Shown here piece by piece: positions 1-12,200 of a stretch of DNA of 64,000 nucleotides. Position 1 is the stretch's first letter, and every line of letters starts with the position of its first letter. Location: assembly GCA_031835245.1 (NCBI GenBank), contig JAVKOQ010000074.1, positions 124,001 through 188,000 of the forward strand, written 5' to 3'. Source of the stretch: Balamuthia mandrillaris. Lineage: Eukaryota; Discosea; Longamoebia; Balamuthiidae. The position numbers and the translations under genes are program-made. The notes under the pieces are model-generated. The model worked only from the letters and a program-made list of their open reading frames with translations. It was not told the origin of the DNA and made no database searches.

Positions 1-565
1 GAGAAAGAGAAAAACAAAAAAAAGATCAGAGGAATGAACAAAAGGGGATACAAAAACAGAGAACGCAAATGAAGAAGAGAAACGAACCAGCATCATCGCA
101 AACGCGAATGTCGCACTTCTCGCCGGTCCAACCAGCCTCGCACTCACAGAAGTCAGTGCCGATGCAGTTGCCGTGGCCGGTACACCAGTTGACGCCAAAA
201 CAGGTCTTCTCGACGCTTCTCAGCAGCAGCTTGCCGCCGTTCTCGATCTTCAGATTGTGGCCGGCGCCGAGCCTGACCTGGGAGACGTGGCGCTGGTCAT
301 CAATGACGGAGGATGATGCGCTGGCCAGGTTGAAGGGATCAATGTCCAGTCCCACGAGGGAGGTCACGTCGGGGGCCGCGGGGGGTCTGGTGTCAGGGAA
401 AACCCAGTTATCTGTCGTACTCCAGTCCCCGCCCGCTCCCGCGGAGCTCGACCAGTAGATGTCACGGGCGCACTCTGCGGGGGCTCCCTGAGCGCTCACC
501 TCCAACATCACTGCCATCATCACCGTAGCTATGAGAGCTACGAAAACGCTGTTTCGAGAGGTCAT
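1..565 (-). CDS. Secreted EGF-like protein, first exon(s), 3' part outside window
   Basis: The open frame starts at 565 and reads leftward. Residues 1-26 look like a signal peptide: a hydrophobic stretch ending in SAQG. Next comes a segment with spaced Trp residues (GGDWSTTDNW, then TRPPAAPDV), which resembles the W-x(3)-NW-x-P-x-D pattern of beta-helix or G8-like surface proteins. Around residues 121-151 there is one EGF-like module with the typical C-x-GHGNC and CECEAGWTGEKC spacing. After CDIRVCDDA the frame turns into hydrophobic, Phe/Cys-rich sequence typical of translated intron, so the exon probably ends at a GT donor near position 88 and the gene continues beyond the window. An extracellular or surface adhesion role is inferred from the signal peptide and EGF module only; no specific family is recognised. 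Confidence 0.6.
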
Positions 566-1366
566 TTTTTTTTGTGTTGTGGCTTCTTTCGCTTGTTATT
601 ATCTTCAACGCTCTTTCGGTTACGACGTTTGTGCCGCAGACAGGATCCGGCAAAGATGTGAAGCAGGAGGGAGCGGGGAGGGGGAGAGAAATAGGATAGA
701 GAACAACTCTTGATCAGAATCACTGAAACCTCTTCAACACTTTGGGATTGAGGGAACAAGAAACACGATCAAAAACATTAAGCGGAAACAACTACCTCGA
801 AGAGCCTTCCTCCAAAAAGCTATGCCCGTCTCTGGGTTCCTTCAAGCTTTTCTTTTTTTTGGCTTCTTCTGAACCCACAGAGGAGGTGCGCCTTTTTTTT
901 ATCCAACCAACAACTGGGGATGAACTATAAAAGCTGCAACTAATTTAGAATTCTAAGTTTTAAAACAAATTTTAATATTTTTGATTGGGAAGTCAAGCTT
1001 TATTTTTTTCATTGGGGATTTTCTTTTTTGTTGGTTTTGTTCACTAGTTGTCTTTTGGTGGAGCTCAACTGTCGCCTGTGCCCCTTCTCTTCCTGCTATT
1101 TTAGACGTCTTTTTCTCTTCTCCAAGGAACAAAATAGGAAAATACGAAAAGGCACGAACCAATAGCTTAAACTCCGTTTATAAGTATGGTAACCATTGGT
1201 AGAAATTACGGCTTCCGGCGGGCCAAGTCGACACGAAGATTTTCTTGCTGAAATTTCGTGTGGATTATTACGTCAGCATATGTTAAATTTTTGATTTTGA
1301 AAAAGTTAAAAAATTAAATTTCGTCAAAAAGAAAAAAGAAAGAGAAGTTTTGTTGTTGTTGGAGAG
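566..1366. promoter_or_regulatory. Divergent intergenic region, secreted protein / GLTSCR1-like
   Basis: No gene is seen. The region is AT-rich with several T runs. A TATA-like TATAAAAG lies at 926-933 on the + strand, about 430 bp before the next start codon, so it may serve an intron-containing leader or be chance. A CRE/ATF-like TTACGTCA lies at 1268-1275, and a GTCGAC at 1227-1232. Confidence 0.35.
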
Positions 1367-2989
1367 ATGCAACAACAGCAGCAACCAGGTAGCGGTGTTG
1401 CTGCTGCTGCAGCGCCATCCTCCCAAACCTCCGCCAGCGCGCCGCTGCACCACGCCAACACTTACTACGCATCGGGTAGCAGCAGCGGCAGCGGCAGCAA
1501 CCAACATCATCAAAATCAAGGCCTGCATCATCATGCTCATCAACAGCACTACACGCAAGCTTCTACTACGACGCCACCGCCGCCGTACTATCCTTCACCC
1601 GCTTTTACGGCTGCTCGTCCAGTGGCGCCTGGAGGTCACACGCACTCCTACTCCTCCTCCGCTCCCCCTTCGCTCCCTCACATCCAACGCCCGCAAAACG
1701 GCTCGCCGGCTCACACGCCATCCTCATCAACGCCCGTGCATCGTGTCACCACCGCCCCAACCACTGGGATTACCGCCGATATGAGCAACACGAGCGATCC
1801 AACGAGAGCTTCCACCAGTGCACCCTCTTCTACTTCTTCTTTGCCGTACTACCCAACAACGACCACCTTCTCGCCCTCTCCTATTCCGTTTTACGCTCCT
1901 TCTCCTTCTCCTTCTTCGTCTTCTTCAAATGCTAAACAACCATCTGCAATGGATGTGGTAACGCCTTCCGCTGCCGTTAGGACAACCCACTCGGCCTCTC
2001 ATTCGCATCCCTCTCGCTCTGCCTCTCCTTACCCAACAGTTTCACCCGCTGTAACGCCACCCCATCGAAGCCCTTCGCTTCCTCCGACAAAGCCACAAAC
2101 CCCGCAACAAACTCCGCAACAACAAACCATGTACAAAGAAAATGAACAGTACTGTCTCCCTTCTCTTCTTTTCTCTACTTCTTGCTTCTTCTTTCTGCTT
2201 CTCTTTCTTCTTCATTGTTCTTTGTCCTTTGTTATTACCTCTCTCGTTCGCTCGCTCTTATTTCTCACTGTAACTACTCAAATAGAATCGCGCGGTTAAA
2301 CGCAGAACGCCAAAAAGCACTCCAGCCTGACTACCTCACTCCTTTTGCCAATCTTCAAGATGCCTTGCTCCGGCTGTCGGCCTATCACGTCCTAGACATC
2401 CCTCTTCCTGACTCCATTTCGTCCGAAGAACGTGCGTCTCAACCCTTTCTTTCTTGCTTATCGTTTCTTTCGTTCTTGCTTGCTTGTCATTTCTTTCTTT
2501 CTTGTCGTTGCTTTCTTTCTTTCTTTCTTTCCTTGACGACATTAATTGTTTCTTTCTTATTCCTTTGTTTGTGGTGATTAAAAAAAACAAGTGGAAAAAG
2601 GACGACAAAAAGCAGTGATGGAAGCAGGCGTCAGAGTGGCCAAAGTGCAGGAAGGTCTTCTGGCGGAAGTGCAACAGCGAATGCACTTTCCTCTCCCGGA
2701 GGACACTTTGCTGTGCAACAAGCTGCTCTACTATGACGAGGCACGAGAGCACGAGCACATGCGCGCTCGCCATCAACTTTACCAACAGCAACAACAAACA
2801 CAGCAGCCGCAACAGCAGCAGCAGCGGTTGAGCCAACCTTCTTCCGCGCCAACCACAACAACACAACAGCAGCCAACTGCTGCTCTGCCTGTTATCATGC
2901 CACCACCATCACAGCCACAACCACAGCAGCCACAACGGCCGTCTTCTCTTCCTCCTCCCTCTTCTGTAGCGACCACATCCTCGAATTGA
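1367..2989 (+). CDS. GLTSCR1/BICRA-like chromatin-remodelling subunit
   Basis: Three exons can be joined: 1367-2148, 2286-2431 and 2592-2989, with GT-AG introns and consistent phase. The first exon encodes a Gln/Ser/Pro/His-rich disordered region beginning MQQQQQPGSG. The conserved core spans exons 2-3: RLNAERQKALQPDYLTPF, then LQDALLRLSAYHVLDIPLPD. This matches the GLTSCR1 domain of BRD4-interacting, SWI/SNF (GBAF)-associated proteins, whose hallmark is PDY-x-TPF followed by a leucine-rich YHV motif. Exon 3 continues with a helical stretch (VQQRMHFPLPEDTLLCNKLLYYDEA) and ends in Gln/Pro-rich sequence. A nuclear role as an accessory subunit of a BAF-like remodeller is inferred from the family. 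The overall sequence is low complexity, so only the central about 80 residues carry homology. Confidence 0.7.
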
Positions 2990-3112
2990 AAAGATTAAAA
3001 AAAAAAAACAGAGAGGCTTCGCCACTCGTTTTTTTGGTAAGGTGCTACAGTTGTTGTTGAGAGACGGAGAAAAGAGAGAGTGCTGAGTGACTTGGAGGCA
3101 TTGAGTGGATCA

Positions 3113-4317
3113 TTATTCCGCCTTTTCTTCTTCCTTCTTCTCCTTTTCTTCCTTCTTCTCCTTTTCTTCCTTCTTCTCCTCATTCTCTTCCTTGTTCTCC
3201 TTCTTCTTCTCCTTCTTCTTCTTCTCCTTCTTCTCCCCCTTCTCCTCCTTCTCCTCGTCCTTCTCCTTGTCGTCCTTCTTTTCTCCCTGCTTTTTCTCCT
3301 CCTTCGTTTTGCCTTCCTTCTTTGTCTTCTCTTTCTTTGGCTTCTTCTCTTTCTTCGTCTTCTCCTCTCCTTTCTTTCCTTCCTCCTCTTCCGCATCGCT
3401 CGTCTCCTCCACAGTGTACTCTTCTGGAATTTTCTCTTCTGAAGCAGAAGACGAAGACACAGAGGCAGATGCAGAAGAAGCAATAGCACTGCGCATGCTC
3501 ACCATGAGATCTTTGCCCAATTGAACAGCATTCTTCAGCGCGGCAGTCCATTGATCCGCCTCTTCCTCTGAAGCGGCGCTCAGCAGGAGGTTCTGACGGC
3601 CTTCCAACTTGATGGTGAAGGGGCGCGACGCTTCTTTGTCCACCAAAGGACCCGTAGAGACTTCGAAGGAGTTCAGCTCGAAACCATCCTTCGGATCTTC
3701 CTGAAAACGCAAGCCAAGTTCAATTTTTTTTAAAAAAAAGACAACGGTTGAAAGGTAAAAGAGTATAGGGGACAAAGAGGAAGGAGAATGCATACGTTTT
3801 TAGCGTCCAACAAGAACAAAACGTTTTTGTGGATAATACAAAACTTTTTCTGCCATTTCTTGGGAGATATCGCTTTGCTCAGCCATCCCGATAACTGTTG
3901 TTGCCAAAATAACCAAGTCAGAAATAACCCGTCATAAAGGAGAACGAAGCTATAAAAGAAAAAGAAAAAAGGGGAGAAGAAAGAAACCTCTTCTGATCCT
4001 TCAAGGCTTGCAACCCATTGCTTTTCCTTGTCATCGCCCTCCTTTTCAGTCTTATCAGAGGACGCAGCAGCAACAGGACTAATGGCAGCACGAATGGCGC
4101 TCATCCAAACTTGCATCTCCTCCTCGTTGGCGGCCTGCAAGTAAAACACGCGAGCGCGCTTGGGGTGAGTGATGCTGAAACAGTGCTCACGATTGAGCTC
4201 GGTGGAAGGCTCCACGGAGCAGCCAACCAAAGCCACAAATCCTTTCTTCACAGCAATTTTCTAAAGAATAACAGAGAAATGTTAAAAGAGAAAAACAACG
4301 AAACGAGGCGAGGCGAG

Positions 4318-4370
<53 letters not shown>

Positions 4371-5748
4371 ACATCATTGGACTTGTAGTAATGCAGAATG
4401 TTGGGTTGCAGCACAAAGAAGCGACGAGTCCAACTCTTGCGAGAACCACCGCGCTTGGTGAGAAAACCACATTTCAAGGCGTCAGAAGCGCCGACAGTGC
4501 CACGAGTAAGGCGAGACTTGGCAGACTTGTCTTGAACCTTCTTTTCTTCTTTAGAGTCACCTTGGGAGGCTTCCTCTTTCTTCGTGTTTTTATCTTCTTT
4601 CGTGGACTTGGCGTCTTTTTCTTCCTTCGCTTCTACGGTTTTGTCCGCTTTTTCTCCTTCTTTCTCTTCTTTCTCTTCCTCCTTCTTCTCTTCTGTCTTC
4701 TCTTCTTTCTCTTCTTCTTTCTTAGTAGACTTCCTGTCCTTGTCTTTGTTTGTTCCCTCTGAAGTGGTTCCTTTCTTCTTTTCCAAACGTTCCCGTATCT
4801 TACGGACTTCCTCTTCTCTCTTCTTCTTTTCCTCTTCCTTCTTCTTTTCTTCCTCTGAAAGCTCTTTGGGTGGTTCAGGTGCTTGTTCCTCTCCCTCCTG
4901 TTCCTCATCATCAGAGCTTTCCGAGTCGTCTTCGCTGCGTGGGCTAGGCATTTCAGTGGGAGGAATTCCTTGAGAGTTCTTGCGACCAGAGTCCTTGAGG
5001 GCATCCACTTCGGCCTTGATGGAGTTCAACCACTCCTGCAGCTCCTCTTCACTTCTTGCAAACAAGAAATAGGTACGTCTATGGTGAAGATAAGCGGGCT
5101 TGTTTAGAAAATACTCTACCAAAGAAAAAAGCAAATAAGAAGAGGAAAGAGGAAAGGATAGCACCTTTGAGGATGGAAGATGCGGAAGCAGAACTTCTTC
5201 TTCTTTTCATTGTCTACCTCAGCAGTGCAGCCGTCCAAAGCGATGACACCACGAGGGTGAGCATCCCTCAAGTTTTTGTAGTAAAAGAGACTACCGTCGT
5301 GCAGGACACACCATCTCTTCTTCCAAGTTTGACGATTTCCTATTTATCGGCAAACAAATAAAATGTTAAGCTATGATCGATTGGGATAGAGAGAGAAGAG
5401 GCGAGAGGAGAGCAAAGCTAGGAAGAACAGTACCTCCACACTGGCGAGGCAGTCGACAAAGATTGAGCAATAACCAGCAGATGTTGATGGAAGGACGAAT
5501 CAATCGACCAGCGAAAGGAAAAGGAAAAAAAAAAAAAGAAGAAAGCAGAGGCAGAGCGAGAGAGGAAGAGCAAAAAGAGAAGAACAGTGGCTGGCTTACC
5601 TTGGTCAGAAAACCTTGCGCCCTACACTTTTCGCCTAATTCAGTCGCGCCGGGCTGATTGGTTTTTTTTTGTTAACAAAAAAAAAGGTAGAGCTGAGCAT
5701 AGTTGAAAGCAAAAACAAAAACGCACATACCAAGTGTTGCAAGCTCAT
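3113..5748 (-). CDS. Triple pleckstrin-homology (PH) domain protein with Lys/Glu-rich linkers
   Basis: The gene reads leftward. An 18-bp first exon (5731-5748, MSLQHL) ends at GTATGT; the next exon (about 5600-5652) begins the first PH domain (CRAQGFLTK). Its body (NRQTWKKRWCVLHDG, then LFYYKN) lies at 5164-5339 and its closing helix (EEELQEWLNSIKAEV) near 5000-5080. A long Glu/Lys-rich linker follows. PH2 starts at CGFLTKRGGSRKSWTRRFFV (about 4390-4450) and ends with the helix MQVWMSAIRAAI. PH3 runs from LSGWLSKAISPKKWQKKF to ADQWTAALKNAV (about 3500-3890). Each PH domain keeps the C-terminal helix Trp. The protein ends in an extreme Lys/Glu-rich tail. A role as a membrane phosphoinositide-binding adaptor is inferred. 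No enzymatic domain is visible. A 48-bp GA tract lies in one intron (CT on the sense strand). Confidence 0.75.
4319..4368 (-). repeat. (CT)n on the sense strand of an intron, PH gene
   Basis: About 24 uninterrupted AG units on + (CT in the sense of the gene), just upstream in gene direction of the GGCGAGGCG repeats and a 3' part of the intron. It is one of a family of such tracts in this window. Confidence 0.9.
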
Positions 5749-6275
5749 GTTTCTTTGTGCGTGCGTTCGGATGGATGGATGGATGAATAATGGAAGTGGT
5801 TCGCTACGGGCTTCAACTTCCGCTGCACTTGGTTCCTGTTCTTTCTTCGCTACCTTTTTTTTTTTGGTTTGAAATATAATAAAACCGGAGGTGGACACTT
5901 TCGGCAGAGAGGCAAGTATGGCAGGAGAAATTGCCTTGATCGGGAACAGATCTTGATGGGAGAGAGAAGGGGAGTATTCGAGGGTTCCGATGGCTAATTT
6001 TGTGCGGATACTCTGTGATCTGTCCGGGTGTGCCGTTACCTGGCAGAGACCTGGAGCGGCTCGTGTCGTCATGAACCCATGGTGCCCCTTGGGCGAAGAG
6101 GCGACTTTTGTTCGCTTCCAAACTTTCTCTTTCCTCAGGCCTTTATATAGTAACCTCAAAAAAAAAAAAGAAGTGGTCCTGCGGTGCCGCTTGTGCAGCA
6201 GCTGGTACTGCCATGAAGGCACAAGCAGCAAGAGGTATGGTGGTGTTTCCATTGCCCAAGATGCGTTCTTCTGAC
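5749..6275. promoter_or_regulatory. Divergent region between PH-domain gene and Rictor
   Basis: It holds the 5' flanks of two divergent genes. A short GGAT repeat lies at 5769-5786 and a TATATA-like element around 6144-6150. One or more 5' coding exons of Rictor probably lie in the right half, but I could not fix the start codon: an ATG near 6212 opens MKAQAARGMVVFPLPK, yet its frame does not join cleanly to the first recognisable Rictor exon. Confidence 0.35.
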
Positions 6276-9200
6276 TCTTATAGCACTCTAAAGGTGAGTT
6301 GGAAGAACGGCTTTCCACAGTGGTGAACAGACATGTATCGAGAAGCGTAAGGCTGGAGGTGCTTGGCGCCATAGCGAAACTTGTAAACTCTGAGAGCTTT
6401 CAGTTTCCTTCTGACCTCGCACAGTTTTTCCAAAGGTTCTCAGCATGATCCCTTTCTTGTTTGTATTTTCGTGTCTTACACTCTCCTTCAAACAGTCTGG
6501 GAGAGCTCCTGTTACATCCTTCTCAAACGCTTAGAGCTTGCACCCTGCGAGTAATTCGCTATTCTCTCAACAGACATCCCGATAAGACCGCCTTCCTGAC
6601 CCAACTCATCACCTCCAACGTTGGTTTCCTGATTGCGAGGTAGCGCTCTTCTTTTTTCTAACCCTTCTCTTTCTCCTGTCTCATTTCTGTTATTCGTCGC
6701 TTGAATGGACTTCGTTGAAACCAAAAAAGGTCGATGGAACGCGAGGAGGAACTTACTCAGGAAAGGGTGGAAGCTTTCAAGTTGGCGCGAGCATTCATAG
6801 GCTTGGACTGTTCCATCTTTCCTCGAAGCATCGTTGCCGCGGTCATCGCCATCGCCGAGACGCATCGTGATGCCTTTTGTAAAGCCTCTTTGGAGCTGCT
6901 CATTGAAATAGGTATCATCTGCATCCAGTCGGTTTCATCCTTTTTTCTTCTCACTTCAACAATAGCGATGACAAACCCCAAGTTGACCGCCTACTGTGGA
7001 GGGTTCGCAACGTTGGTGACGGCTAGTTTCGATCCGCACCACCAGTCCTACCAGCCTCACATACTGGCCGCCCTCCTCAACATCCTCAACGATGAGTCCA
7101 CCCGCGCCTTCCTCCGGACAGACTGTGAGTTGCAGGTATCTCCAGTTCCTCCACCGTTCTGTCGCTTCCTGTGGTCCCCTCCTACTCACAAAACATAACA
7201 AAACATACAGAGCATTGTATCGTTGCTGACAAACAATGATGCAGACGAACCACCAAACAGAGACCGTTGCGCAGCGGCCACTAGGGCCATCTTCAGCATG
7301 CTAAAAAGCTGGAGCGGGCTCATCTCCTTCGCCTCGGACGCCACCGCCTTGACCTCCATCGTGCAGTGCTTGCTCTCCTCCCACCTCCTCATCCAGGAGC
7401 TAGTCCTGGACTCCTTCTTCCAACTCCTCTTCGTTCCCAACTTTGAAACAACCAACAACACCAACGGCAACAGCAGCGGGAATGTCGATTCTTCCAATGC
7501 GGCTGCTGCCAACTCCGCAACCAAAGCAAGCAACACCAACCATCCAAACCCAAACAACAACAACAATAACAACAACATAAGCAACAACGCACCAACTACC
7601 CTTCGAAGACACATGGCTCCCTCCAAAGACGCTCGGGTGGCTGACTTTGGCATTGGAGGCGAGCTCTCCCTGCCGAGCAGGACCTACGGCGAGAGGTGGA
7701 ACCTCAAGGACAACTTTTTGGCCGCCCTCCTGAGCCTCTTCATCGCCAAGGGTTTGGTTGAGGCGTTGGTCTTCCTGGCCATGCGGGTGGAGAAGGATCA
7801 CCCTCAGCTGTCCCTGAAGGCCACCGTCCTGCTGGGTGAGATCTTGCATATGTCCAACCAGCTGTTGCCGCCCTCTCAGTGCGCCCGACTTCAGGTATAT
7901 CAGCTATACCTGTCTTTTGTTCCTCTCCCACGTTTCACTTTCTCGTTCCTTCCTCTGCTTTCTTCTCCTCTCTGTGTTGTTTAATTCCAACCACGTCATT
8001 GAGAAGTAATAATAACTAACACTTGCCGCAACACACACGACCCCAGACTCTCCCCAACTTGATATCATGCTCGGTGTCGAGGGCGGTTCATCCGAGCATG
8101 CGGTCCAATGCCAGCACCATGGTCAGCAACCTTCATCAGTTCTCCCACAACCGGGAGACCAGCAATCACTATGACTTTCACCTGAGCTTGATCGTTACCG
8201 GGGCCAACAAGTGGAGAAGGAGGAAAGGCATGGACAAGAACTTGGACCGCATCGATGACGTGAAGCGGAAGATCGACTGGAGCATGGATGAGAACCAACT
8301 CACGGCCAAGCTGAAGCAGACACAAGTACTTCTTTTTCTACTTCTATTGTTCTCTGCTGTTATGAGCTGCTCTCTTCTTTATTCGATCTCTGTTCTCTCT
8401 TTCTTCTCTCTCTCGCTCTCTCTCTTCTTCCCTTTAGTCTTTCTTCTCTGCTTATTGACATACAAAAAGGTGTTAACGACAAAGGACTATACGAGATGGG
8501 ACTGGGACGTCATAACAGAAGCCTTAGAAGGGCCGTTACGCAACCCTGCCCACCTCAACTACGCCCTCCACACCAAGTTCATCAAGCGCATCATCTCGTT
8601 CCTGCAACCCACTTCAAACAAGTTTGCCAGCATACCGTGCTCTCCGGTTTGTACTTTTCCATGTGAACAGCCTTCACTTCTTCTTCTTTTCTTACTTTCG
8701 GTCTCTCGTCCTCTTCCTTTTTGTTGATGCCCATAGGAGGCTATCAAGTATGTGAGGGCCGCTTGTCAGTTGATGGAACTATTGCTCTCTACCGAGGAAG
8801 GCACGACCTTCCTCTCCGAGAGTCGGTTGATATCTCACATTTCCGATCTTCTGAAGGCTGAAGTGGATGGAGTAAGCTTTCCTATGCTCTCCTTTTTTGT
8901 TTTCAGACATTCTGATAAGTTTTTCTCTTGTTGTTCGCAAAAGAATGGAGGAGCATCCACTCCATCCGCTTCTTCCGGTTTCTCTTCGTCTTCTTCTTTC
9001 TCTTCGTCCTCTTCCAAAAGGCAAATAGACATCAGGCCAGAGAATGTTCATAAGACTTTGGTGAGGGAGTACTTCACCCTGTTGGGAACGTTGAGCAGGT
9101 AAGTGAAATTTCGTTTTTCTGTTTTATTTCCCGAATTACAACACGACCCCTGTGGGTTCCTTCGGAGTTTTCACGGTCCGTGACACCAAATGCTTGGTTG

Positions 9201-12200
9201 TCGGGCACCAAGGTCTACATTCGTTCGGAGGCCTGGACCAGCAAGACTTGCACCTGGTGCCTCCATGTGACTCACGAACAGAAGCAACACAACCAGCGTG
9301 AGCGAATCTTCGAGTGCGGACGCAGGGACTGTGGGATACGACTGGATCGAGATATAAATGGAGCTCGCAACATACTCCTTAGGAGCCTCTGTTGCGGCGT
9401 TGCCCGATGGAGCCATATGGGGGCGTGCTGATGGGAAAGTGGATGGGCGCTTCTGTAGCCCTCTAGCCCACCCCATCACCGCGTCTTCGCAAGAACTTTC
9501 ATTTGTGAGTTTACTCACTTGTGTGATTTTTAATCCATCAGCTATCCCGCCGGCAATGACGTGCTGAAGAAGGCCAAAGTTTTTGCTCATCTGGGAGCCT
9601 TGTTGAGTCTTCAGGGTCGCGATGACCTTCCGTTCCTCATTCTTTCCTGTCTAGACTACAACCTGTACTTCCATCTTCTTGCTCCTTGCTCCATTTCATT
9701 CCTCTTATGTTAACTTCTTTCTGCACAGAGCGGGCTATTCCAGAGTGTTGTTGCAAAAGTCTCTTTCCTCGTCCTCCAAAGTGGTTCGATACATGGCCAC
9801 CAGGCATATGCGCGTCCTGTTGAGAGCCGGTGTTGCGAACTTCTCTGCGTGGGGCATAGAGTTCCTTGTCACTCAAGTTATATTTATTCATTCTTCATTC
9901 TGTCCTCCTTTTTCTCCTTGGCTCTCTTCTTGTTCCCGCTTCTCTTTCATCATCCGCATTCTTTTGAGACAAACGAACCAACCTTCTATTCTTTTATCTT
10001 TCTTTGTTGCTATAGCTGGCCGACAGCAACAAGCGAGTCAAGGAGCTGGCGTTAAGCATCCTGGATGAAGCCTGCGACGAGGACGAATGTCTCGAGTCCC
10101 TCATTTCCAAGAAGCCCCGTTCCCTGCTGGATATGGGGGCAGAGGGCAAGTCCCTCGTCCTTCGCTTTCTCTCCAGAGAGCAGGGCCTGCAGGTAAGTGA
10201 AATTTCGTTTTTCTGTTTTATTTCCCGAATTACAACACGACCCCTGTGGGTTCCTTCGGAGTTTTCACGGTCCGTGACACCAAATGCTTGGTTGTCGGGG
10301 CCGTGTGGAAACTATTTAAGCAACCGCTCCGTTCTTTCCAGTCGTATCCCACAGTCCCTACATGTCACAAACCACCACCATTGACGCTACCACTACCATT
10401 ACCCCACGACTCAGAGAACCCACCGAAGATCTGCACTACATCACCCCCACGAAGCTGATCAAACGCTATGGCGTCTCCCTCAGCGGGCTGGCCAAGTGGC
10501 ACACGGAGGGCAAGGTGGCGGCCCTCCGCACCCCAAGCGGGCACCGCCGCTACGCGGCAGAGCACGTTAGAGAGCTTCTTGGCCTCCCCGCCGCGGTCCC
10601 AGAACCCGAGGCCACCGAAAAGATCAAGGCCATCTACTGTCGAGTCTCCAGTCACAGACAACGAGAGCACCTCAAGCATCAAGTTGAGCGTATGCGAGAA
10701 GCCTACCCGAGGCACAAGGTCTACAGCGACATCAGCTCGGGCATCAACTGGAAGCGCAAGGACTTTGTCGCCCTTCTGGAGCGAGTCCTTGCTGGACATG
10801 TCGAGGAGGTTGTGGTTGCCCACCGAGACCGCCTCTGTCGGATCGCCTACAAGCTCATCGAGCACATCTTCCGTAGGTGCGGAACCCGTCTCCTGGTGCA
10901 CCGTCCGGACGACGAGGACGACGATGAGGCTGAACCAAGCAACGTCCTCGCCGAGGACCTCCTCTCCCTCGTTACCGTCTTTGTCTGTAGACACCACGGT
11001 CAAAGATGATATACAGCTGGCCAAGGAGGCAGCTCGAGCACGTCAAAGAGGCCAAGGCAAACCAAAAAGGGCGACAGAGGAGGATCCAAACGACGACGAA
11101 GAGGAGGAGGAAGATCCGACGCTGTTCAAGACGAGAAAGATACGTCTGAGGCCCACCAAGGAACAAGCCCGGATCCTCAACCACTGGTTCGGAGGGGCGA
11201 GGAAAGTCTGGAACACCACTCTTCGAGACTGCAAGACAACGGAGAAAGAAGAAGAGGAGGAAAAGAAGAGGAGTAGAGTGGCGTGGAAGCTGAGTCGGAT
11301 GCAGGGCGTCTGCGTGGTTAAACCTAGAATCATATTCGATTACTTGGAAGACGTCCCCTACTCCATCAAGCACGAGGCGGTAAAGCAGCTCCACGGCAAT
11401 TACCTCACCTGCTGGACGCTCAAGAAGCAGGGTCATATCCGACGCTTCTCCATCAAGTACAAGCGCAAAAAGGACCACCGCACCGAGTCCATCAAGATCC
11501 TTGGACATTACGTCCACTGGTGGAAGGGCTTCATCTACCCCAACGAGCTCCACGTGAACGAGCGTTGGAAAGAAGCCAATGAAACCCGCAAGAGGACACC
11601 CAGACGACGGCGGTTGCCGAATCCCCACGTTAAGCACATAGACCCCATGTTCGACCCTGTAGCGTATGCTTTAGAAGGCCTGGAGTTGGACGACAAGGGC
11701 CGACTGAGACGAACCTGCACACTGCACAAGGACAAGCGTCAACATTTTTGGCTCTGCGTGCCGATCCCGATCCAACATCATGAACGGGCTCCTGATAACC
11801 AAGGGAGCATCGTGGCCTTGGATCCAGGGGTTCGCACCTTTCTGTGTGGATATAGTCCTACCGAGAGAACGGTGAGGGAGTTTGGACGCAACGACTTTGG
11901 TCGCATCTGGCGCCTCGGAAAGCATGCCGACGCCCTGCAGTCCAAAATCGACCGCTCCCCACCGAGCCGCCGCAAGAGAAAACTTCGCGCTCTGCTCAAA
12001 CTGAGAAAGAGGGTCACCAACCTGGTCGATGACTTTCACCGCAAGACGGCCCTCTTCCTGTGCCGCCGCTACGACCACATCATCATCCCTCCCTTTGGTG
12101 TGAAGGGCATTACGGCCACCCGAGGGAGGCGACGGAGGAAGATCGGCAAAAAGACCGCCAGGATGCTCTATTCCTGGGGACATTACCGATTCCGCCAGTG

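Noticed and set aside
2995-3530. Arg-rich or Leu/Phe-rich proteins opposite the PH gene tail
   Set aside because: They mirror the Lys/Glu codons of the real minus-strand PH-domain protein.
6000-7000. Operon-like functional cluster of TORC2/Ras/Rho genes
   Set aside because: The genes are on both strands with their own promoters; co-location of signalling genes here is probably chance.
10468-10923. Long N-terminal extension of the Fanzor frame (about 150 residues)
   Set aside because: It overlaps tnpA in another frame, is Ser/Arg-rich, and shows no TnpB similarity; the frame is open only because the recombinase gene's third positions are GC-rich. Start placed at 10924.
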